Assembly (NCBI RefSeq): GCF_000374445.1
Contig: NZ_KB894422.1
Location: 1 to 64,000 of the forward strand
From: Actinokineospora enzanensis DSM 44649
GTDB taxonomy: Bacteria > Actinomycetota > Actinomycetes > Mycobacteriales > Pseudonocardiaceae
Direction of reading: 5' to 3'
Length of the DNA: 64,000 nucleotides
The first letter of the stretch is position 1. Every line of letters starts with the position of its first letter. Positions 57,325-64,000 of this stretch are shown in pieces. The translations under genes and the position numbers were made by a program. The notes beneath the pieces are model-generated. The model had not been told where the DNA came from, ran no database searches, and saw only the letters and a program-made list of their open reading frames with translations.

Positions 57325-59432
57325 GCGGCGGGCGCGCGAGCGTGCACAATCGGTTCCACTCGGTGTCGCCGAACACGGTGGTGCAGGTAGGCATCGTGTC
57401 CGGGGACTTCTACGTGACCAAGGGGGAGAATCCGGTGTTGCCGACGCCAAGGCAGTTACCCGCGCCGCCGCACCTTCTGCTGGGCCGGGGGCGGGAACTC
57501 ACGCGGCTGGACGCGGCTCTTGATCTCGCGCGGGACAAAACGAGAGTCGCCGTGCTGGCGGTGGAAGGTTGTGGCGGGATCGGGAAAACCGCGTTGGCGC
57601 TGTACTGGGCGCACACGCGGCTTTCCCGTTTTCCGGACGCCCAGCTCTATGTCGATCTTGGTGAACGCGGCGACCGGATGTTGCCCGTGCTGCACGATTT
57701 CCTGATCGCGCTGGGGTTGGACCCGGCCGCCATGCCGCACAACGAGGAAGCGGCCAAGGCCATGTTCCGCAGCACCTTGGCCGATCGGGCCGCGCTCCTG
57801 GTGCTGGACAACGTGAGCAGGGTCGAGCAGGTGCGCGCTCTGATGCCGAATACGTCGTCCTGCGCGGTGCTGGTGACCAGCCGGGGTCATCTGTCCGGTT
57901 TGGACCTCCTGGGCGGGACCACGGTCCGCCTCGACCCGCTGGAAACCCCGACCGCCCAACAGGTCTTCGAGGCGTACCTGGGTGCCGACACGGTCAGCGC
58001 GGAACCCGAGGCGACGGAACAACTTCTCACGCACTGCGCCGGACTCCCCTTGGCGCTGGTCATCCTGGCCGCGCGCGCTGCCGAGTACCAGGCGAGCCCG
58101 CTGACCAGCCTCGCCGCCGAGCTGACCGATCCGACCAGGCTGGCGGCCTTCGAGACCTCCGACGGTGGTCTCAGCCTGCGCGCCGTCCTGGATTGCGCCG
58201 CCGCCGGTCTCGACGCCGACCAGGCACGCACGTACCGCCTTCTCGGTGGCGCGCCCACGGCCGAGGCGACGATCGAGTCCACCACAAGCCTTCTGGCCTC
58301 GTCCCCCCGCACCGCCCAGCGGCTTCTACACGCGTTGACGGCACGCAACCTGCTCGCCCAAACGACTCCCGGGCGGTTCCGCATGCACCCACTGGTGCGC
58401 GCGCACGCGAGCGAAGGGCTCCGGGACGAACCACCCGCGATCACCACCGAAGCCCTGCGTCGGCTGGTCGACCATTATGTGCACACCGCCTGCGCCGCCG
58501 ACAGACTTCTCTTCGGCAACCGCTCCCACGCCCAACCGCCATCCCCGCCGACCGGCTGCGCCCCACTCACGTTCGCGGGCGCCGACCACGCGATGCACTG
58601 GTTCACGCAGGAACACCGCCAACTCATGGCCATGCTGGACGAGTCGGTACGCCGTGGTTGGCCGGAACCTGTCTGGTATTTGTCCCGCTTCCTCGACACC
58701 TACCACTACCGCCGTGGCCACCTGGAGGAGAACGTCAGCACGTCCCGGGCGGGCGTGGTCGCCGCGAGCGAACTCGACTCGCCTGGGTTGAAAGCGGCCG
58801 CGCTCCGCCAGCTCGGCCGGGCCTACACCCGCAACCACGAGTTCGACGAGGCGACGCACTGCCTGGACCGAGCGCTGGACCTGCTCACCGCGACCGGCGA
58901 TCCCACGGAGCTGGCACACACCCACCACGACCTGGGCAGGCTGGCCGCGCGTCAAGGCAATCTCGACGGGGCGCTCCGCCATTCATCCGAGGCGGTCCGG
59001 CTATATCGGGCGGCGGGCAACGCGATCGGCGAGTCGCACGCGCTCAACGCGCTCGGCCGGGCGCAGGCGGAGCGGGGAGTCCACGCGGAGGCGGAAACGT
59101 GCTGCCGGACGGCGTTGCGGTTGAGCGAGGAGCACGACAACCCGTCCGGGCGGATGGTCGCGCTGGACAACCTGGGCTACCTGGCGTTGGGCACCGGCGC
59201 GCTCGACGACGCGGCCGACTACCACTCCCGGGCGGCGGAAGTGGCGGCCGTCCTCGGCGCTCGATCGTTCGAGGCCGAGGCCGTCGAGCATCTGGCGGAC
59301 GCGCTCATCGCCCGCCGGGCGGATCACCCCGAGGCGGCGGACGCGTTGCGCCGCGCCCACGACCTCTATCTCGCACAGCACCGGGTCGGCGACGCACAGC
59401 GCTGTGCGGGCCGCCTCGCGGAACTGTCCTGA
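57321..59432 (+). CDS. NB-ARC/TPR STAND ATPase without DNA-binding domain
   Basis: A 703-aa AfsR-like ATPase lacking the SARP head. The N-terminus (RFHSVSPNTVVQVGIVSGDFYV, 11-32) is the short VVQ-G-I-x-G-D motif found in actinobacterial STAND proteins. NB-ARC: P-loop GCGGIGKT (83-90), Walker B ALLVLDN (about 151-157), GLPLAL (about 240). A winged-helix-like part follows, then TPRs (about 470-700). Such proteins oligomerise on sensing a trigger. It ends five bases from the convergent TIR/SEFIR gene. Confidence 0.88.
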   Translation: MSGGRASVHNRFHSVSPNTVVQVGIVSGDFYVTKGENPVLPTPRQLPAPPHLLLGRGRELTRLDAALDLARDKTRVAVLAVEGCGGIGKTALALYWAHTRLSRFPDAQLYVDLGERGDRMLPVLHDFLIALGLDPAAMPHNEEAAKAMFRSTLADRAALLVLDNVSRVEQVRALMPNTSSCAVLVTSRGHLSGLDLLGGTTVRLDPLETPTAQQVFEAYLGADTVSAEPEATEQLLTHCAGLPLALVILAARAAEYQASPLTSLAAELTDPTRLAAFETSDGGLSLRAVLDCAAAGLDADQARTYRLLGGAPTAEATIESTTSLLASSPRTAQRLLHALTARNLLAQTTPGRFRMHPLVRAHASEGLRDEPPAITTEALRRLVDHYVHTACAADRLLFGNRSHAQPPSPPTGCAPLTFAGADHAMHWFTQEHRQLMAMLDESVRRGWPEPVWYLSRFLDTYHYRRGHLEENVSTSRAGVVAASELDSPGLKAAALRQLGRAYTRNHEFDEATHCLDRALDLLTATGDPTELAHTHHDLGRLAARQGNLDGALRHSSEAVRLYRAAGNAIGESHALNALGRAQAERGVHAEAETCCRTALRLSEEHDNPSGRMVALDNLGYLALGTGALDDAADYHSRAAEVAAVLGARSFEAEAVEHLADALIARRADHPEAADALRRAHDLYLAQHRVGDAQRCAGRLAELS

Positions 59433-59437
59433 CCGGC

Positions 59438-61162
59438 TCAGACGGGTTCCTTCTCCCGCTTCTCCGCCCACGCCCGCGCCTTCTCCGCACGCAGTTCCCG
59501 GAGCGCGCGCTTCCAGTTGCGCCTGCCGAACCAGCCGCAGAACCCCTGCCAGGTGGTCCACCGGCGGCCGCGACGGGCCAGCGCGACCCGCTCGGCCGGG
59601 TCGAAGCAGAGCCGTTCGATGGTGCGGATGTCGTTGCGGGACAGGCCGAGATCCCGGGGCGTGACCCGGATGCCCAGCCACTCGCTCTCCGCCGCCAACC
59701 GGGGCAGGCCGAGCGTGTCGAAGATCTTCTCCGCGGCGGCGGCGGAGACGCGCGCGGGCTGTCGCCGCCACCGGCGCCGGTTCGCGTGCAGCCGGGCGAG
59801 GGCGAGGTAGGCGCGGCCGAGCAGCTCGGCGAAGACCCGCTTGTCCACCCTGGGCTTGAGCGCTCGGAGCAAATGGTCCAGCCGGTCGGTCGCCGCCGGG
59901 TAGTCGCCCTCTTCTATGTCGATCCTGGCTCGGAGCAGGTTGGCCTCGTGGTGCTTGGCGAGCTGGGTGTCGGAGTAGCAGGCCAGCGCGCGGTCACCCA
60001 GCTCGTGGGCCCGCTGCAGGTCCTTGCTCCGACCTGACCGCTGGTAGGTGGTCAGGTGCACCTCGGCGAGCACCAGTTCGGTGGTGGCCCGTTCCTTGCT
60101 ATCCGCGGCCGACCTGAAGAAGTCGAGCGCCTTGCCCGCGCAGTCCAGGGCGTTGCGCAGGTGCTCGTCGTGCCGGTCCTCCCCGGCGATCTCGGCCAGC
60201 ACCCGGTGCACCCGGCCGAGCCTGCGCCGGGCGTCCGCCTCCAGGCCGAGGTCGTGCGCCTCGGTGGCCAGCGCCAGCCCGCGCTCGGCCGCGGCCAGCG
60301 CCTCCTCCTGCCGGTCCTGGTGGTAGCGGAGCCGGGCCAGGCCGCGGATCAGGTAGCGGGCCGTCGCCTGCTTGGTCTCGTCGTCGAGGTCCACCCGCGC
60401 CGCGGCGGCGAGGCAGACGTCGGTGACGTCGCCGAGCAGGTCGAGATCACCGGCGTGCCTGGCGATCACGTCGATCAGCGTGAACGCCCTGACGAACTCG
60501 GCGGTGTGCGGCACGTTCGCCGCCCGCGCGCTGTCGATCCAGGCCCGCGCCAGCCGGGGCGCGGTCGAGCAGGCCGGGTTCACCTGGCCGAGGCGGTCGA
60601 GCTGCTTGCGCACGGGTGAGGGCACCCGGATGCCCGGCCGGGTGTCGCGGCGCGGTCGGACCGGGGCGGCGCCGGTCTTGGCGGCCCGCGCGAACTCGTG
60701 CGCCTGCACGATCCGGGCGTGGATCACCTCGATGCCCTCCCCGGTGACCGGGTCGAACCTCCCGACCTCCAGGCCGCGCAGCGCGAACGGGACGTCGTCG
60801 GGGTCGAAGTTCGGCAGGCAGACCGGGATGACCGGGCAGCCAACGGCGCCCTCGTGCTGGTAGAGCTTGCGCAGGACCGCCCGCCACTCGAACGCCGTGC
60901 CGAGGTGGCCGTCCGGGTTGTCCGCGCACGCCTCGGTGAACGCCCTGGTCACCAGGCAGATCACGGTCGTGCTCTGCTCGATGCCGCTGCTCATCCACTG
61001 CGGCAGCGAGGCGGGGTTGCTCTGTTTGAGCACCGCGTCGTGAACCACGGTGACGCCGCGCTGGGCCAGCAGCTGGGCGAGCACCCGCACGGTCTTGCGG
61101 GTGGCCGGTTCGTGCAGCTGGCAGAGGAACACCGACGGTTCGTCGGGGGGAGTGTGTCGCAC
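59438..61162 (-). CDS. TIR/SEFIR-domain protein with TPR-like C-terminus
   Basis: A 574-aa protein. Residues ~10-150 form a TIR/SEFIR-type fold: SVFLCQLHEPATRKTVRVLA, GVTVVHDAVL, WMSSGIEQSTTVICLVTRAF, then TAFEWRAVLRKLY with a Glu where active TIR NADases have theirs. The remainder is helical with TPR-like repeats (about 210-500) and a basic tail. It may be a signalling or NAD-consuming effector. GTG 61162 has GGAG five bases upstream; a GTG at 61213 is an alternative without such a site. Confidence 0.75.
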   Translation of the reverse strand: MRHTPPDEPSVFLCQLHEPATRKTVRVLAQLLAQRGVTVVHDAVLKQSNPASLPQWMSSGIEQSTTVICLVTRAFTEACADNPDGHLGTAFEWRAVLRKLYQHEGAVGCPVIPVCLPNFDPDDVPFALRGLEVGRFDPVTGEGIEVIHARIVQAHEFARAAKTGAAPVRPRRDTRPGIRVPSPVRKQLDRLGQVNPACSTAPRLARAWIDSARAANVPHTAEFVRAFTLIDVIARHAGDLDLLGDVTDVCLAAAARVDLDDETKQATARYLIRGLARLRYHQDRQEEALAAAERGLALATEAHDLGLEADARRRLGRVHRVLAEIAGEDRHDEHLRNALDCAGKALDFFRSAADSKERATTELVLAEVHLTTYQRSGRSKDLQRAHELGDRALACYSDTQLAKHHEANLLRARIDIEEGDYPAATDRLDHLLRALKPRVDKRVFAELLGRAYLALARLHANRRRWRRQPARVSAAAAEKIFDTLGLPRLAAESEWLGIRVTPRDLGLSRNDIRTIERLCFDPAERVALARRGRRWTTWQGFCGWFGRRNWKRALRELRAEKARAWAEKREKEPV

Positions 61163-61368
61163 CGGAGCTCCAATCCAGAGGGGCCGATGGATGTCGCATC
61201 CCGCTACCTTCACTTAGCGAGATCGCAGACAGGACACATCATAGGGCCGCCAGCGTTTTGGGACATCCTGTCGCGCGGATACCAGATTGTGGACAAACAT
61301 GTCGAAGTGAGCGGCGCTCAGCTCGGCCGTCGAATTCTGGAATTGCCAAAGAAATAGAACGGATCCAG

Positions 61369-62463
61369 TCAGCGGGCGGCCAGGTAGCGCATCAGGGCGC
61401 GGTAGTACGGCGCGATCGTGGTGAGGTCGGCGTATTCGTCTGGGCCGTGTTGCCCATCGCCGCCGATGCCGAATATCACGGCGTCGATTCCGCGTGCGGA
61501 GTAGAAGCGGGAATCGGCCGCGCCGTACTTGCGGAGGAGGGCGCCGGAATATCCCTCGGCCTGGGCCGCCGCGCGCAGCGTGTGGACGTCGGGGCTGTCC
61601 GGGTCGGCGTGGTGCGGGGGTTCGACACGGTCGACGTGCACTGTCGTCTTGTCCGGGCACAGGGCGGTGAGGTGTTCGGCGACCTCGTCCGGGGTGCGGT
61701 CGGTGAAGTCCTTGTCCTCGGACGGGAACCGGATGTCCAGCCAGGCGGTCGCCTCGGCGGGGACCTGGTTCAGCGCGGTGTCCCCGGTCACGAGGCGGGC
61801 GACGGTGACGGTGGTGCGCCAGGCCACCTCGGTGGCCACCGGGTAGGCGGCGAGGATGGCGTCGATGGCGCGCGTCAGGGTGTGGATCGCGTTGTCGCCG
61901 AGCCACTGGTAGGCGCTGTGCGCGGTGCGGCCGTGGGCGGTGACCCGGGCGGTGAGCAGGCCCTTGGACTCGGTGACGAGGCGCAGCGCGCTGTGTTCGC
62001 CGACCACCACGAAGTCGGCCGTCACGCCGTGCGCCAGCTGGTGCCGGGTGCCGTGGTGGCCGCCCACCTCCTCGTCGGTGACCAGCTGCAGGCCGACCGG
62101 TGCGGCCGGGGTGGCGTCCCGGAACGCCATGGCCTGGGCGAGGGCGGACAGCTTCATGTCCTGGGCGCCGCGGGCGTGCAGGCGGTCACCGGCGCGGCGC
62201 GGGCGGAACTGGTCGTCGGTGCCGGGAACGACGTCGAGATGGCCGTTGAGGATCACCCGGAAGTGTGGCCGCGCGTCGCCCCGGTACACCAGCGCGCTGG
62301 GTTTGCCGCCTGCCTCGAACCGCTCGATCGTGTACCCGGGGCCGACGGCGTCGAGCACGAACTCCAGCGCCCGCACGAGTTCCCGGGGTCGGTCGGCCGT
62401 CGAGCGGATGGCCAGCAGGTCCTCGGCGGCGGCCACGAACTCGTCGACGTCCATGCCGCCCAT
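61369..62463 (-). CDS. M20-family metallopeptidase (ArgE/DapE-like)
   Basis: A 364-aa M20 enzyme. Metal and catalytic residues: NGHLDVVP (His, Asp), GAQDMK (Asp), TDEEVGG (Glu pair), GEHSAL (Glu), and a final His in GGDGQHGPDEYA. HGRTAHSAYQW marks the dimerisation domain. It removes acyl groups or cleaves small peptides in the cytoplasm; specificity between succinyl-DAP, acetylornithine and others is open. ATG 62463 or 62454. Confidence 0.9.
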   Translation of the reverse strand: MGGMDVDEFVAAAEDLLAIRSTADRPRELVRALEFVLDAVGPGYTIERFEAGGKPSALVYRGDARPHFRVILNGHLDVVPGTDDQFRPRRAGDRLHARGAQDMKLSALAQAMAFRDATPAAPVGLQLVTDEEVGGHHGTRHQLAHGVTADFVVVGEHSALRLVTESKGLLTARVTAHGRTAHSAYQWLGDNAIHTLTRAIDAILAAYPVATEVAWRTTVTVARLVTGDTALNQVPAEATAWLDIRFPSEDKDFTDRTPDEVAEHLTALCPDKTTVHVDRVEPPHHADPDSPDVHTLRAAAQAEGYSGALLRKYGAADSRFYSARGIDAVIFGIGGDGQHGPDEYADLTTIAPYYRALMRYLAAR

Positions 62464-62480
62464 GCTCCCGCACCGGGCGC

Positions 62481-63989
62481 TCAGGTCACCAGGGCTCGCG
62501 CGCGTGCCCTGGTGTCGTGGTCCGGATCGATCCCGGCCAGTTCGGCGACGCCTGCCACGTGCTCGGTCGACCACGCGTCCCGGGGCCACGCCTCCAGCGT
62601 CTCCAGCGCCGCGCGGCGGTTGCGCACGAGCGGGCTGCGCAGCGCCGCCGACACCAGGTCCGCACCGAGACCGGGATGGTCACGCACGCCCCGCACCGCC
62701 AGTTCCAGCGCCGAGTGGGCGCGGTAGAGCGGACCGATGCCCAACTCGTCGGCCGGACCTGTGGTGATCTCGGCGAGCGGTAATGCCGTGCGCGCGAGGT
62801 CGACCAGCCGGGGCACCGAGGCGGCGTCCACCTGTTCCCAGGCCTCGTACCACCAGGACAGGCTCGACGGATCGCGCTCCAGTTGCCCGAACACCGTCTC
62901 CGCCACGTCCACGCCGATCTTGGCGGCGACCTGGACGGCGTGCCAGACCCGCTCCTGTCCGGCCACCGCGACCGCCACCCGGTCACGCCACCTGTCCGGG
63001 GCCAGCACTCGCTCGCAGGTCGCGATGAATGCCTCTTTCCCCGCCATCTCGGTGTCGGCACGCTTCAGGTACCGCTGGATGTCCCGCACGGCAAGGAAAT
63101 CCGTCACCTCCTCGCCTTGGTGCTCCACCAATGCCAGATAGGCGGCCAGCGCTTCCGCGGCTTCCTCGTAGTGGCTCATGTCCTCGGCGGGCCCGCCTTG
63201 GGCCAGAGAACGCAGGATGTCGCCCGCGGCGGTCAGGAGATCCCTGTCGATGTCGGGCGCGCGCAGTGCCGCGAGCAGGCCGCCGGTGGTGGCGCCGATG
63301 TAGGCGAGGTATTCGTCCATGATGGAGTTACGAAAGCCGGAGCGAAGGATCCAATCGCGGATCTCGGGGTCGGCCGTGTCTTCGAGCCGTTCGACACAGG
63401 CGATCCGGCCCCAACCGTCCACGATCTTGGCCAGCTCCCACAGTTCCCGCTCCCCCAACTGGGCCAGTACCACTGCCGCGTACAGCGTGAACTCGTCGTG
63501 CGCGCCCAGGACGCGCACGACTTCACGCGGGAAGTCCTCGACCACATCCATCGTCGCGCCGAGCAGGGCGATCCCCAGTTTCACCGGGCCGCGGTCGGGC
63601 GCGGTGGTCGCCAACCACCAGCCGATCTCGTGCACGCTCATGGCGGGCGCACCGCCATCCGGCAGCAGCTCGATCAGCGTGTCGACGTAACTCACCACGT
63701 CGTCCTCGACCACCGCGGCGTAGAGCGCGCGCAACCGCTCCTCGGACGGCTCGCGACACGCCTCCGACAGGAGCCTCGCCACCTCGACGACCCGCGCGGT
63801 CTGCTCACTCGCCGCACCATGGCGACCGGGCACACCGTCCCGCGTGCCCGGTGCCCAGTGGATCTTCGTGGGGTCCCGCTCGTCGTCCGGCAGGTCGACG
63901 ACCTCGACCAACCGACCGGACGCGTCCAGGAGCGACCGCAGGTGCTCGTAGATCGGTTCGCCGGGTGCGACGACTGGCAGTCCCCTCAT
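62481..63989 (-). CDS. Large helical protein of unknown function
   Basis: A 502-aa acidic, helical protein with no motif I recognise. Short repeating helix pairs (EIRDWILRSGF, YEEAAEALAAYLALVEHQGEEV, RRAALETLEAWPRDAW) suggest a HEAT-like fold. It precedes the M20 gene by 17 bp on the same strand, so they are likely co-transcribed. An in-frame GTG at 63995 is an alternative start; any ribosome binding site lies beyond the window. Confidence 0.7.
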   Translation of the reverse strand: MRGLPVVAPGEPIYEHLRSLLDASGRLVEVVDLPDDERDPTKIHWAPGTRDGVPGRHGAASEQTARVVEVARLLSEACREPSEERLRALYAAVVEDDVVSYVDTLIELLPDGGAPAMSVHEIGWWLATTAPDRGPVKLGIALLGATMDVVEDFPREVVRVLGAHDEFTLYAAVVLAQLGERELWELAKIVDGWGRIACVERLEDTADPEIRDWILRSGFRNSIMDEYLAYIGATTGGLLAALRAPDIDRDLLTAAGDILRSLAQGGPAEDMSHYEEAAEALAAYLALVEHQGEEVTDFLAVRDIQRYLKRADTEMAGKEAFIATCERVLAPDRWRDRVAVAVAGQERVWHAVQVAAKIGVDVAETVFGQLERDPSSLSWWYEAWEQVDAASVPRLVDLARTALPLAEITTGPADELGIGPLYRAHSALELAVRGVRDHPGLGADLVSAALRSPLVRNRRAALETLEAWPRDAWSTEHVAGVAELAGIDPDHDTRARARALVT

Positions 63990-64000
63990 GGCCACACGGT

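Overview
The window is very GC-rich DNA with strongly GC-biased third codon positions, many GTG starts, rare TTA codons and actinobacterial gene families (thyX-dapA-rnj, XRE/DUF397 pairs, SARP-like NB-ARC/TPR ATPases, DUF2277, ECF sigma factors with SnoaL tails). It most resembles a filamentous actinomycete, probably Pseudonocardiales (Saccharothrix/Lentzea/Actinosynnema type); the genus is inferred, not shown. About 60 protein genes are supported. No rRNA, tRNA or CRISPR array was seen.

Layout. 1-0.25 kb: end of an IS630-type transposase pseudogene. 0.4-3.9 kb: EamA exporter and a SulP-carbonic anhydrase fusion. 4-11.5 kb, minus strand: conserved block with a beta-lactamase-like protein, RNase J, DapA, a TIGR03085-type protein, a Ser/Thr kinase, an ACT protein and ThyX. 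11.6-13 kb: RHH regulator plus DUF4097 protein. 13.1-15 kb: putative nuclease toxin (AGN motif, PD-(D/E)xK site) and adjacent immunity candidate. 15.1-24.4 kb: TTA-rich helical protein, SigJ-like sigma with AhpD-like partner, NACHT ATPase, ferritin-like protein with a 48-aa peptide gene, dioxygenase, YcaQ-type protein, acetyltransferase. 24.4-30 kb: hydrolase relic, membrane-anchored beta-propeller protein, XRE with triple-repeat DUF397, small genes, a second ECF sigma with a GyrI-like protein, then a gene-free stretch holding a long hairpin and 14-bp tandem repeats.

30-35.3 kb: thrS, DUF305 lipoprotein, LVIVD-repeat protein, nitroreductase. 35.5-38.7 kb: a second, larger NACHT protein with an extra C-terminal outer domain. 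38.9-41.8 kb: a compact class IV-like lanthipeptide locus (synthetase plus 44-residue precursor immediately downstream), divergent from a TetM/OtrA-type ribosomal protection gene with a possible leader peptide. 44.8-51.4 kb: NUDIX, two-component system, GT2-GtrA and GT39 glycosyltransferases (cell-envelope sugar transfer). 51.4-55.8 kb: MFS exporter, LysR regulator, macrolide-type glycosyltransferase and type II thioesterase, looking like accessory parts of a specialised-metabolite locus. 55.9-61.2 kb: XRE-DUF397-NB-ARC/TPR set converging on a TIR/SEFIR-TPR protein, a candidate conflict or signalling island. 61.4-64 kb: M20 peptidase and a large helical protein of unknown function.

The most interesting items are the lanthipeptide locus, the toxin/immunity pair, the NB-ARC plus TIR/SEFIR island and the two NACHT proteins.
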